Shown here in pieces: positions 7,900-16,133 of a stretch of DNA of 64,000 nucleotides. The notes under the pieces were generated by a model that had not been told where the DNA came from, made no database searches, and worked only from the letters and a program-made list of their open reading frames with translations. Origin of the DNA: Ruegeria faecimaris (lineage in GTDB: Bacteria; Pseudomonadota; Alphaproteobacteria; Rhodobacterales; Rhodobacteraceae); contig NZ_FXTE01000010.1 of NCBI RefSeq assembly GCF_900182615.1, forward strand, positions 61,939-125,938, written 5' to 3'. The position numbers and the translations under genes were made by a program. Numbering within the stretch: the stretch's first letter is position 1; each line of letters opens with the position of its first letter.

Positions 7900-8442
7900 A
7901 TGGGAATCATGATCCCGGCCTGGGTTGATGGTGAATTGACCCCCGTTGAAAAGCTTGAAGCCCATGAAAAGGGTCTGCGGCACAAGGCGGTGTCGGTCTT
8001 TGTTGTGCGCGGCACCGAGATTTTGCTGCAGCGCCGGGCGATGGGCAAATACCACACGCCGGGTCTTTGGGCGAATACCTGCTGCACCCATCCTGACTGG
8101 GGTGAGATGCCCTCGGTCTGTGCAGTGCGTCGCCTGCATGAGGAACTGGGGATCACTGGGCTGTATCCCGAATATCGTCACCGGCTGGAATATCATGCCG
8201 ATGTCGGCAATTCCCTGATCGAGCATGAGGTGGTGGATGTTTTCCTCGCTCATGTCCGCGGGCCATTGAAGATCGAGCCGAACCCCGAGGAAGTGATGGA
8301 TATCCGCTGGATCGACTACCACGATCTACTGGCCGAAGTGCAGCGCCATCCCGACCGGTTTACACCCTGGCTGAAGATCTACCTGCACAACCACGCCGAC
8401 ACAATTTTCGGCCCCGATCTGATTATCTCGGCCAAATCCTGA
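7900..8442 (+). CDS. idi: Isopentenyl-diphosphate delta-isomerase, type 1
   Basis: A 180-residue Nudix-fold enzyme that interconverts IPP and DMAPP in isoprenoid synthesis. Catalytic Cys61 or Cys62 lies in [13 protein letters not shown] (residues 58-69), and the acidic metal-binding and catalytic segments are [11 protein letters not shown] (78-88) and [10 protein letters not shown] (106-115). The ATG at 7900 has GGAG 9 bases upstream and opens [11 protein letters not shown]; the frame is open to 7801 but that part overlaps a leader hairpin. In phototrophic relatives idi often lies with bch genes; none is near here. Confidence 0.92.
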   Translation: MGIMIPAWVDGELTPVEKLEAHEKGLRHKAVSVFVVRGTEILLQRRAMGKYHTPGLWANTCCTHPDWGEMPSVCAVRRLHEELGITGLYPEYRHRLEYHADVGNSLIEHEVVDVFLAHVRGPLKIEPNPEEVMDIRWIDYHDLLAEVQRHPDRFTPWLKIYLHNHADTIFGPDLIISAKS

Positions 8443-8451
8443 TGCACCTCG

Positions 8452-8543
8452 GCGCTTTGCGTTTCCTGATAGAAGGCTATCGAGCTGCGCGTTCGATCAA
8501 AGGGAGAGGCAGCGCAATTCGATTCAATTCGAACGCAAAGCGC
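8452..8543. repeat. 12-bp inverted repeat pair between idi and smpB
   Basis: GCGCTTTGCGTT at 8452-8463 recurs exactly inverted as AACGCAAAGCGC at 8532-8543, bounding a 92-bp segment. Inside it, CAATTCGATT is repeated in tandem at about 8514-8533. The segment has no ORF. It may be a structured 5' leader of smpB or a miniature mobile element; no target-site duplication is obvious next to the arms. Confidence 0.55.
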
Positions 8544-8587
8544 TCTGGGCTTGCAAGGCCCGCCCAAGGGGCCTAAATCAACCCGTC

Positions 8588-9064
8588 ATGGCCAAGCAGA
8601 AGACAGACCCGAATTACAAAGTGATCGCCGAAAACCGGCGTGCCCGCTTCGATTACGCGATCGAAGAGGATATCGAGTGCGGCATCATGTTGCATGGGTC
8701 CGAGGTCAAATCCCTGCGGGCAGGCGGCTCTAACATCGCCGAAAGCTATGCCACGGTTGATGACGGAGAGCTATGGCTGGTCAACAGCTATGTCGCCCCC
8801 TACGAACAAGCCAAGGTGTTCAAGCACGAGGAACGCCGTCGCCGTAAGCTGTTGGTGTCGCGCAAGGAACTGTCAAATCTGTGGAACGCGACCCAGCGCA
8901 AGGGCATGACCCTTGTGCCGCTGGTGCTGTATTTCAACCATAAGGGCCTGGCCAAGATTAAGATCGGCATCGCCAAGGGTAAGAAAAACCACGACAAGCG
9001 CGAAACCCAGGCCAAGCGCGACTGGTCACGGCAAAAGCAACGCTTACTGAAAGATCACAGCTAA
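8588..9064 (+). CDS. smpB: SsrA-binding protein SmpB
   Basis: A 158-residue RNA-binding protein required for tmRNA trans-translation. The family core is seen in [29 protein letters not shown] (about residues 34-48), [12 protein letters not shown] and the basic C-terminal tail [15 protein letters not shown] that enters the decoding centre. Length matches the family. The tmRNA gene itself (ssrA) is not next to it. A 12-bp inverted repeat lies 45 bases upstream of the ATG. Confidence 0.95.
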   Translation: MAKQKTDPNYKVIAENRRARFDYAIEEDIECGIMLHGSEVKSLRAGGSNIAESYATVDDGELWLVNSYVAPYEQAKVFKHEERRRRKLLVSRKELSNLWNATQRKGMTLVPLVLYFNHKGLAKIKIGIAKGKKNHDKRETQAKRDWSRQKQRLLKDHS

Positions 9065-9501
9065 AGGCGCTCGATTATCGGTTGTCAGATAGATTTGATC
9101 CTCGCGTTCTCAATCAGGCTACCGGGGCTGTGTCACAGATACAGCAGATGTCCGGTTAGAGCCCAATCTACCGATGCTGCAGCTAGTTCGAATGGGCGTG
9201 ATGAGCACAGAACGGACGTCCCCGGGTTTGATCACTCCTCCTGCCGACTCCTGAGAAGAGGCAATAATACACACGCATAAGCCACCTATGGATTTACATC
9301 TAAGAAGCTTTCGTTGGAACGGAGGTCACTAAATTCGAGCCTGGCTTCAACTCTCCACCTGTAAACAATTGTACATGATCCAAAATTCTTTTCAGTTTTT
9401 TGCCATTAGGCCTGTCGGTACAAATCATCACTACAAACAAGGCGAATTTTGGCTTGGAGCGTTTCTCTGCCCCTGTTTCGCCGATGACAAGGAGGAAAGA
9501 A
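9065..9501. other. 437-base intergenic region before the onium transporter
   Basis: No convincing gene on either strand; the short frames present lack ribosome sites and normal codon use. The stretch around 9340-9450 is AT-richer than its surroundings and probably contains the transporter promoter. The 8-bp palindrome ACAATTGT sits at 9365-9372 and could be part of an operator. I see no tRNA or terminator here. Confidence 0.5.
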
Positions 9502-10473
9502 ATGTTCAAGATTTCAGCGGGTCTCGGGTGCGTATTTGCTGCGGCAATCACCGCTTCGGCGGCCCAGGCAAACGAATGCGGTGAAGTATCACTGATGCAG
9601 GCCGATTGGGGGTCAGCGCAAATTGTGACCGCGGTCTCGAAGTTTCTGATGGAGCAAGGCTATGGTTGCGAAGTGACCACGGTTCCGCTCTCGAGCAACC
9701 CTGCGCTGGCATCCGTATCCGAGACCGGAGAGCCCGATATTCTGACTGAAATCTGGACAAACGGCGCGCCGGCTTACCAAGGGCTGGTTGCTTCAGGTGC
9801 GATCATTCCTGTGACCGAAGTTTTGTCAGATGGCGGTGTCGAAGGGTTCTTTGTTCCGAACTACCTTGTGGAAGAGCATCCGGAACTGGCAACAATTGAA
9901 GGCATCGCAGCCAACCCCGAACTCGTCGGAAATCGCTTTCACAACTGCCCCGAGGGATGGACCTGTCTAAATGTCAGCACCAACCTGATGAAGGCAGGCG
10001 GGCTGATTGATGCAGGCATTGAAAACTTCGTGCATGGATCAGGCGAAACCCTTGCGGCTTCGATCGCTGCCGCCTACGAAAACAAAGAGCCATGGTTCGG
10101 CTTTTATTGGGCACCAACATCGGTACTGGGCAAATACCCGATGACCCTGGTCGATATGGGCCCCCATGACCCTGAAAAGCACGCCTGCAACATCACAGCG
10201 GAATGCGCGACGCCAGAAATGAGCGCCTTCCCCCGCAGTGAAGTCGTTACAGTTCTGTCGAAAGAATTCATGGCCGAAAACGCAGCAGTGTCTGACCTGA
10301 TGACAAATCTATCCTTCACCAACGCTCAGATGGGCGAAACGCTGGCATGGGTTGAAGACAACAATGCCTCCTACGATGAAGGCGCGGTGCATTTCCTAAC
10401 AACCTACAAGGATGTCTGGGGGGCGTGGCTTAACGATGCTGCGCGCGACAAACTTTCCGCCTTGCTGCAGTAA
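9502..10473 (+). CDS. Glycine betaine/proline-type ABC transporter, substrate-binding protein
   Basis: A 323-residue periplasmic protein of the OpuAC/ProX family. It has a signal peptide (MFKISAGLGCVFAAAI, cut near AQA-NEC) and the family pattern SLMQADWGSAQIVTAV then GEPDILTEIWTNGAP, with Trp residues that usually form the aromatic cage for quaternary ammonium or sulfonium groups. AAGGAGG lies before the ATG at 9502; an open frame from 9400 lacks a signal peptide. It is followed by the permease and ATPase of the same importer. Substrate is an onium compound (betaine, carnitine, butyrobetaine, DMSP or similar); which one cannot be read from sequence. Confidence 0.88.
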   Translation: MFKISAGLGCVFAAAITASAAQANECGEVSLMQADWGSAQIVTAVSKFLMEQGYGCEVTTVPLSSNPALASVSETGEPDILTEIWTNGAPAYQGLVASGAIIPVTEVLSDGGVEGFFVPNYLVEEHPELATIEGIAANPELVGNRFHNCPEGWTCLNVSTNLMKAGGLIDAGIENFVHGSGETLAASIAAAYENKEPWFGFYWAPTSVLGKYPMTLVDMGPHDPEKHACNITAECATPEMSAFPRSEVVTVLSKEFMAENAAVSDLMTNLSFTNAQMGETLAWVEDNNASYDEGAVHFLTTYKDVWGAWLNDAARDKLSALLQ

Positions 10474-10484
10474 ACTGCATGGAC

Positions 10485-10508
10485 AGGGGCATCCTCAGCG
10501 ATGCCCCT
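10485..10508 (+). other. Intercistronic hairpin after the binding-protein gene
   Basis: AGGGGCAT (10485-10492) pairs with ATGCCCCT (10501-10508) around an 8-base loop, with no T run. Such hairpins after binding-protein genes commonly protect the upstream message so that the binding protein is made in excess over the membrane parts. Confidence 0.6.
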
Positions 10509-10540
10509 AACGCACTGAAGTAGATCGGAAAGTGGGAAAA

Positions 10541-11569
10541 ATGGCCTTCTATGACAAGTTATTCAGCGCATTGGGTTTGAGCGAATGGTGTGGCACGTCC
10601 GATGACAAAGCGCCTCTTTCGCTGGCTGATCTTGCGGCGCAAGCAGGAGGAGAAGAGGCCTCTGAGCCGCTCATTCCAATTCCCTCGTTTGATAATCTGC
10701 ACGAAAGCTGCAACCGCATATGGCAGTCGCGCGATGTAACCAACGGGATCGAAGAAGGGTTTCTGGCAGCCAAACCGGTCCTGAAAACCGTTCTGGACCC
10801 GATCACGCAGCCATTGAGCTGGATATTGGATGGCGCACTTTGGCTGTTTGAAGCGACGCCATGGTTCATCATGGTACCGCTTCTGGTGGCGATTTCCTGG
10901 TACGCGTCACGTTCGCGCCCTGTGACGATCTTCGTGGCCGCCTCGATTATGATGCTGGCCCTCGTAGACCACTACGATGTGGCGATGCAAACCCTGTCGA
11001 TCGTCTTTGTGTGTACGACGATTTCGGTGCTGTTCGGTGTGCCCATTGGAATTGCCATGTCGAAATCCGACCGATTGCAAAAAGGCGTCGTTCCGTTGCT
11101 CGACCTGCTGCAGACCCTGCCGACATTCGTGTACCTGATCCCTCTGATTTTCTTGTTCTCGGTCACGGAATCCAAACTGTACGGGATTGCGATCATCCTT
11201 TACGCGATTGTGCCGGTGATCCGTTTGACCGACCTTGGCATCCGGCTTGTCGACAGGGATGTGATCGAGGCGGCCAATGCCTTTGGCATGAAGGACCGCC
11301 AGAAACTGATGCGGGTGCAACTCCCTTTAGCGCTGCCCAATATCATGGCCGGAATCAACCAGACCATCATGATGAGCCTTGCCATGGTCGTGATCGCCTC
11401 TCTTGTTTCGGCCCCTGGCCTTGGCGTGAACGTGTTGCGCGGTATCCGAAACCTTGAACTGGGTGTGGGCATCGTCGCGGGCATCGGCATTGTTCTGCTG
11501 GCCGTGATCCTTGACCGCGTATCCAAGGCAGCTCTCACACGGGTCGATAAGACCCAAGTCAAACATTAA
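10541..11569 (+). CDS. Glycine betaine/proline-type ABC transporter, permease (ProW-like)
   Basis: A 342-residue inner-membrane protein. The first 100 residues are hydrophilic, as in ProW, followed by about six helices. The EAA-type loop that contacts the ATPase is visible as DVIEAANAFGMKDRQKLMRVQLPLALPNIMAGINQT (conserved E-A-x-x-x-G, around residues 240-270). I start at the ATG 10541; a GTG at 10532 is also possible. It lies 67 bases after the binding protein and 12 bases before the ATPase gene. Confidence 0.9.
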   Translation: MAFYDKLFSALGLSEWCGTSDDKAPLSLADLAAQAGGEEASEPLIPIPSFDNLHESCNRIWQSRDVTNGIEEGFLAAKPVLKTVLDPITQPLSWILDGALWLFEATPWFIMVPLLVAISWYASRSRPVTIFVAASIMMLALVDHYDVAMQTLSIVFVCTTISVLFGVPIGIAMSKSDRLQKGVVPLLDLLQTLPTFVYLIPLIFLFSVTESKLYGIAIILYAIVPVIRLTDLGIRLVDRDVIEAANAFGMKDRQKLMRVQLPLALPNIMAGINQTIMMSLAMVVIASLVSAPGLGVNVLRGIRNLELGVGIVAGIGIVLLAVILDRVSKAALTRVDKTQVKH

Positions 11570-11581
11570 GGAGCCGGTTCA

Positions 11582-12640
11582 ATGACACAACCAATGGTCC
11601 GCCTGTCCGGGCTCTATAAAATCTTTGGCGCCCGCGACAAGGACGTGTTGCAGCATGCCAAAGGAGGCATGGGCAAGGAAGAATTGCTGGCGCAGCACGG
11701 GCACGTGTTGGGGCTCAACAACATCAACGTCGATATGCAGGCGGGGGAAATCACAGTGGTCATGGGCCTGTCCGGCTCTGGGAAATCTACTCTGATCCGC
11801 CACCTGAACCGGTTGATCGAACCCACTGCGGGCGAGATCATCGTGCAGGGTGAGGACGTGATGCAACTGTCCGAGGACGGGTTGCGCCATGCTCGACAGG
11901 AAAAGATGTCGATGGTGTTCCAGAAGTTCGCGCTTTTGCCGCACAAAACCGTGCTGAAGAACGCAGGCATGCCGCTCTCGGTGCGCGGCGAGGACGAGGC
12001 GACTTGCGACCGTGAAGCCGCCAAGTGGCTGGATCGCGTGGGTCTGAGCGGGTTCGAGAACCATTATCCAGCGCAATTGTCCGGTGGGATGCAACAGCGT
12101 GTGGGCATTGCCCGGGCGCTGACCGCGAACACACCGATCATGCTGATGGACGAGGCTTTCTCGGCTCTTGACCCACTGATCCGAACAGACATGCAGGACC
12201 TGCTGCTCGAGCTGCAAAAAGAGCTGCACAAGACCATCATCTTCATCACTCACGATCTAGATGAGGCGTTGAAGCTGGCCGATCACCTTGTGATCCTTAA
12301 AGACGGCTTTGTCGTGCAGCAGGGCGAGCCGCAGCATATTCTGTTGAACCCCAACGATCCTTACATCGAAGACTTCGTGAGCGACATCAACCGAGCACGG
12401 GTTCTGCGGGTCCGCTCGATCATGACCCCGCTGGACGGTGGCCAAGTGCCAGAAGATGCCCATGGCGAAGTGGACGTGAACGACACGCTCGAAAGCATGA
12501 TCGCGCGGTCCGGCGGGGATACGTCACACGCCTATGTTGTCAAGGATGGGGAGAAGACAGTCGGCTCACTGGATATGACTGAACTGGTTCGCGCACTCGT
12601 CCCTCGCGTCGCATCCGAAGCAGGCGCACGTCAGTCCTGA
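11582..12640 (+). CDS. Glycine betaine/proline-type ABC transporter, ATP-binding protein (ProV-like)
   Basis: A 352-residue ATPase with Walker A GLSGSGKST (about residues 61-69), signature LSGGMQQRVGIARAL, Walker B LMDEAFSALDPLIR and the switch His in ITHDLDEAL. The N-terminal extension (about 40 residues before Walker A) and the insertion KEELLAQHGHVLGLNN are typical of ProV/OpuAA. The C-terminal 100 residues match the CBS-like region that senses ionic strength in osmoregulatory members, though here it appears short. GGAGC precedes the start. It is the last gene of the three-gene importer. Confidence 0.92.
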   Translation: MTQPMVRLSGLYKIFGARDKDVLQHAKGGMGKEELLAQHGHVLGLNNINVDMQAGEITVVMGLSGSGKSTLIRHLNRLIEPTAGEIIVQGEDVMQLSEDGLRHARQEKMSMVFQKFALLPHKTVLKNAGMPLSVRGEDEATCDREAAKWLDRVGLSGFENHYPAQLSGGMQQRVGIARALTANTPIMLMDEAFSALDPLIRTDMQDLLLELQKELHKTIIFITHDLDEALKLADHLVILKDGFVVQQGEPQHILLNPNDPYIEDFVSDINRARVLRVRSIMTPLDGGQVPEDAHGEVDVNDTLESMIARSGGDTSHAYVVKDGEKTVGSLDMTELVRALVPRVASEAGARQS

Positions 12641-12673
12641 CGCGCGCTGACGACAAAGCTGGAATTCATCAGA

Positions 12674-13597
12674 TCAGGCCCGAAATAGCCGCATGGTTGG
12701 GTCGGCTTCGATCTGTTCGAACAGCCAGTCAACAAACGTATCGAGCTTTGGGTTGGGTGCACGTTCTTTTTGCGTCGCCAGATACCAGCTGCCTGGCTCG
12801 GGCACCGAAATATCAAACGGTTTGACCAGGCGCTCCCTTTCAAGGTCACGCGTGCAAAACGGTGCTCTTGCGACGCTGATACCGTGATTTTTTAGAACAG
12901 CTTCACGGACCAGCGGGTAATTGTCGAAAACAGAGCCAAATTTCATCGTTTCGCGATCTAAGCCCGCCGCATCCAACCAGCAGTCCCAGTCATCCGGCTC
13001 ATTCCATGTGTTTGGGACACTCAGCAACAGGAAATTTCTTAGCTCTTCCAGCGGCATTCCACCGCTTGCGGTTTTCAAGGCCTCCGGAGCACATACCGGG
13101 TAGATATCCGTTTCGAACAAGGGGCTATAGTCAAACCGTTTGTCAAATGGTGGCGCGTTGAACACGCCCACATCGAACCGGTGCATGTCATAATCACCGT
13201 CTTCAAAAGTAGAGACGATGCGCACGCGTGTGTCCGGATTATCCTGAAGAAAGTCTGCCAATCTGGGCTGTAACCACATTGTATTGAAACTTGCGTAGGA
13301 CTGAACGAGCAACACGTCCGGTTCCTCAGGTGTCTGGATGCGCCGAGTGGCTTTGATGATTCCCTGAATGTGTTCGCGTATTGGCGGGTAATATTGCTCG
13401 CCAGCCGGTGTTAGCTCGACCGAACGGCTTGTGCGTTCCAGTAGTTTAACACCGATTGTTGTTTCTAATGCTTTGACCTGGTGGCTGACTGCCGCATGCG
13501 TCACACAAATCTCGTCAGCGGCCTTTCGGAAACTCTTGTGACGCGCCACCGCCTCAAAAGCGCGCAGTGAAACCAGCGTGGGCATGTGAGTGGTCAT
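12674..13597 (-). CDS. LysR family transcriptional regulator (GcvA-like)
   Basis: A 307-residue regulator with an N-terminal winged helix (LRAFEAVARHKSFRKAADEICVT, recognition helix HAAVSHQVKALE, residues about 10-45) and a C-terminal effector-binding domain. The sequence pattern is that of the GcvA subgroup. It is divergent from the ligase operon and convergent with the transporter, so it is the natural candidate to control one or both. A palindrome in the 216-base divergent region is listed separately. Confidence 0.88.
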   Translation of the reverse strand: MTTHMPTLVSLRAFEAVARHKSFRKAADEICVTHAAVSHQVKALETTIGVKLLERTSRSVELTPAGEQYYPPIREHIQGIIKATRRIQTPEEPDVLLVQSYASFNTMWLQPRLADFLQDNPDTRVRIVSTFEDGDYDMHRFDVGVFNAPPFDKRFDYSPLFETDIYPVCAPEALKTASGGMPLEELRNFLLLSVPNTWNEPDDWDCWLDAAGLDRETMKFGSVFDNYPLVREAVLKNHGISVARAPFCTRDLERERLVKPFDISVPEPGSWYLATQKERAPNPKLDTFVDWLFEQIEADPTMRLFRA

Positions 13598-13754
13598 TGC
13601 TGCATCTCCTCGATGAAATCAATTCTGCTTACCCTCAAGCAGAGTTATCCGACGACGGGCGCGAACATAGCAGGGTATTGATACTCTTTTTCATAACCTG
13701 TCAGGGGGTAGCACGCAATTCGCGGTGCGATGTGATCGGTTAGAATTTCTTGAT

Positions 13755-13771
13755 GAAAGGAAATTTCTTTC
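13755..13771. promoter_or_regulatory. Candidate operator palindrome between the LysR gene and the ligase operon
   Basis: GAAAGGAAATTTCTTTC: arms GAAAG and CTTTC around an AT-rich centre containing AAATTT, in the divergent spacer 43 bases before the ligase start. Position and symmetry suit a LysR- or AraC-type operator, but no protein is assigned by sequence. Confidence 0.35.
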
Positions 13772-13813
13772 AATTCTTCCACGGGGTGAGAAATGCCAGA
13801 TTAGCAGATAGAG

Positions 13814-15439
13814 ATGTTATGGGATTCCACCTTCATGCCACCACTTTCACCCTCGCCAAATGCATATGGCTATCCGTTGCTGATTAAACACTTGCTGGCC
13901 GGATCCCAGCTCGCGTCAGCCAGCCAAGAGATCGTCAGCGGCACCGAAATGCGGTTGAGCTATGCGGACTTGGGCAAACGCGTGCGCCAACTTGCCAATT
14001 CTTTAAAGGCGAGCGGGATACATGAGGGTATGCGCGTTGGTGTCATGGATTGGGATACGCACCGTTATCTTGAGTGTTTTTTCGCGATCCCGATGATGGG
14101 CGGGTCCCTTTTCACGATCAATGTGCGTCTGTCTCCTGCTCAGGTTCTTTATACGATCAACCATGGACAACCGGATCTGATCATCGTGCACCGCGATTTC
14201 ATGCCGCTCATTGAGGGTATCAAATCGGGCTTTGATCGGGACATCACCATCGTGCCGATTGGAGACGGAGAAGGATATGAAGAGTGGATAGGCAAAGCCC
14301 CAGGCAGCTTTGACTTCCCGGACTTCGATGAAAACCAAACGGCAACCTTGTTTTATACAACCGGGACCACCGGCAATCCCAAGGGGGTGAGCTATTCACA
14401 TCGGCAGTTGGTCCTTCACACATTGAGCTTGATCGCAGGTTTCGGCGCATGGCCCGGGAATGCCGGATTTCATCGCGGCGACGTCTACATGCCGCTGACG
14501 CCCTTGTTTCACGTCCACGGCTGGGGATTTCCATATGCCGCAACGATGCTGGGGCTGCGTCAGGTCTATCCCGGTCGATATGACCCTGACACAATCTTGC
14601 GATTGATTGCAGACGAAAACGTCACCTTTTCACACTGCGTGCCCACGGTTCTGTCAATGGTGCTCGACCATCCGGGCTGCCCACAAATTGACCTGGACAG
14701 ATGGAAAGTGATCATTGGCGGGGCCGCTTTGCCGCGAGGCCTGCAGGACCGCGCCGCGGCGGCAGGCATATCCTTACATGCGGCCTATGGGATGTCCGAA
14801 ACCTGTCCGTTTCTGACGGTGGCCGATTTGTCCAGCAATGACCCCGAGATGCAGGCGCAAACCGGCTTTCCCGGCCCTCTTGTCGACCTTCGTGTTGTGA
14901 CACCGGATATGCAGGACGTCCCACATGACGGCGAAACAACCGGCGAAGTTGTTGCTCGGGCTCCCTGGTTGACACAAGGCTATCTGGATAATGCGCAAGC
15001 CTCGGATGAGCTTTGGGACGGTGGGTATCTGCATACCGGGGATGTTGGGTATATCCGCGAGAATGGATCGTTGCAGATTACTGACCGCCTCAAGGATGTG
15101 ATTAAGACCGGCGGCGAATGGATATCCTCACTGGCACTGGAAAACATAGCATCGTCTTGCAGCGGCGTTGAGGACGTCGCAGCAATCGGGCTGCCGCACG
15201 CGAAATGGGGCGAAAGGCCAGTGTTGGTCGCTCAAGCCGCAAAGGATGCCGACCCGGATCTTGTGCGCTTGAGAGTCATGGAAGAAATCCAGTCGTGGGT
15301 TGACGCAGGCGAGATCTCAAAATGGGCAGTTCCAGACGAATTAATCTTTGTCGACCGCCTACCTAAAACCAGCGTCGGCAAGCTCGACAAGAAACTCGTG
15401 CGGCAAGATATTTCAACGCGCTCGGACCTAAAATCATGA
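13814..15439 (+). CDS. Acyl-CoA synthetase (AMP-binding, AlkK/DmdB-like)
   Basis: A 541-residue adenylate-forming ligase. It has the P-loop YTTGTTGNPKG (about residues 178-188), the aromatic-binding YGMSETCPF, the hinge region LHTGDVGYI then ITDRLKDVIKTGGEWIS, and the C-terminal catalytic Lys in LPKTSVGKLDKKL. The segment MDWDTHRYLECFFAIPMMG places it with medium-chain acyl-CoA ligases such as AlkK and with DmdB, the methylmercaptopropionate ligase. It activates a carboxylate to its CoA thioester, here probably an onium acid or its breakdown product. Its stop overlaps the cupin start by 4 bases. Confidence 0.85.
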   Translation: MLWDSTFMPPLSPSPNAYGYPLLIKHLLAGSQLASASQEIVSGTEMRLSYADLGKRVRQLANSLKASGIHEGMRVGVMDWDTHRYLECFFAIPMMGGSLFTINVRLSPAQVLYTINHGQPDLIIVHRDFMPLIEGIKSGFDRDITIVPIGDGEGYEEWIGKAPGSFDFPDFDENQTATLFYTTGTTGNPKGVSYSHRQLVLHTLSLIAGFGAWPGNAGFHRGDVYMPLTPLFHVHGWGFPYAATMLGLRQVYPGRYDPDTILRLIADENVTFSHCVPTVLSMVLDHPGCPQIDLDRWKVIIGGAALPRGLQDRAAAAGISLHAAYGMSETCPFLTVADLSSNDPEMQAQTGFPGPLVDLRVVTPDMQDVPHDGETTGEVVARAPWLTQGYLDNAQASDELWDGGYLHTGDVGYIRENGSLQITDRLKDVIKTGGEWISSLALENIASSCSGVEDVAAIGLPHAKWGERPVLVAQAAKDADPDLVRLRVMEEIQSWVDAGEISKWAVPDELIFVDRLPKTSVGKLDKKLVRQDISTRSDLKS

Positions 15440-16122
15440 CAGACAAACAACGTCGTATTCAGGCGCTTATTCAATCGATTGTCACCTATCTGCAGGCTCA
15501 CAGAGCTGCCACGCGCGGCGTTGATCTGACGTTGGACAAGCTGGCAGCCATGGATCTGTCCGATGAGAAGCTCATTGACTTACCTCCCCATGGAACCCGG
15601 CATGATGAGGTTCTGAAGAACGCTGTCGCCGGGATTGCAGCCCCGGAATTGCAGGAAATCGCAGGCTGTCTGAAAGCGGCCAAGGATGATCTGATCTGGC
15701 GCGAAGACAACGCCCAATTCTATCCCCCCGGTGCCGATTTGGGAGAGGGATACACAAGGTGCAACCTGCATACTCTGCTGATCGGGCCGGATGCATGTGG
15801 ATATCACCATCTCGATTTCAACCTTGGCATTTTCATGCTGGGACCAAGGACGCTGTATCGCGACCACAACCACGACGCGCCAGAACTGTACCTGAACCTT
15901 TCCGAGAAATCTGGTTGGCGGTTTGGCACCCGTGACTGGCAGGATTATCCGGCTGGATCACTTATCTGGAACGCGGCGGGCGATCCCCACGCCACCCGGG
16001 TCTATGACCAGCCATTCATCTCCGTCTTTGTCTGGCTCGAGAACGTGAATTCACCCTGCAATGTAATCCACTTCGACGATTGGGCAGAGATCGAACAAGA
16101 TCTTGCCAAACAGTCCAATTGA
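15436..16122 (+). CDS. Cupin of the dimethylsulfoniopropionate lyase family (DddQ-like)
   Basis: A 228-residue single-domain cupin. The metal and catalytic set of DddQ-type DMSP lyases appears in order: Tyr141, His144, His146, Glu150, Tyr152 (in LYRDHNHDAPELYL) and His185 (in AAGDPHATRVY). The spacing of the first five equals that which I recall for DddQ (Y-x2-H-x-H-x3-E-x-Y), and the last His is one residue further. About 100 helical residues precede the barrel, as in DddQ and DddL. The family cleaves DMSP to acrylate and dimethyl sulfide, but members with other substrates are likely. It sits between an acyl-CoA ligase (4-base overlap) and a FadB-like enzyme (11-base gap), and behind an onium transporter, so a role on an onium acid or its derivative is likely. 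Actual substrate not known. Confidence 0.72.
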   Translation: MTDKQRRIQALIQSIVTYLQAHRAATRGVDLTLDKLAAMDLSDEKLIDLPPHGTRHDEVLKNAVAGIAAPELQEIAGCLKAAKDDLIWREDNAQFYPPGADLGEGYTRCNLHTLLIGPDACGYHHLDFNLGIFMLGPRTLYRDHNHDAPELYLNLSEKSGWRFGTRDWQDYPAGSLIWNAAGDPHATRVYDQPFISVFVWLENVNSPCNVIHFDDWAEIEQDLAKQSN

Positions 16123-16133
16123 GGTTTCCAAAC

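Noticed and set aside
9300..9551. Minus-strand frame of 83 codons in the 9.1-9.5 kb gap
   Set aside because: No ribosome site, partly opposite the signal peptide of the importer binding protein, and no similarity to anything known to me.
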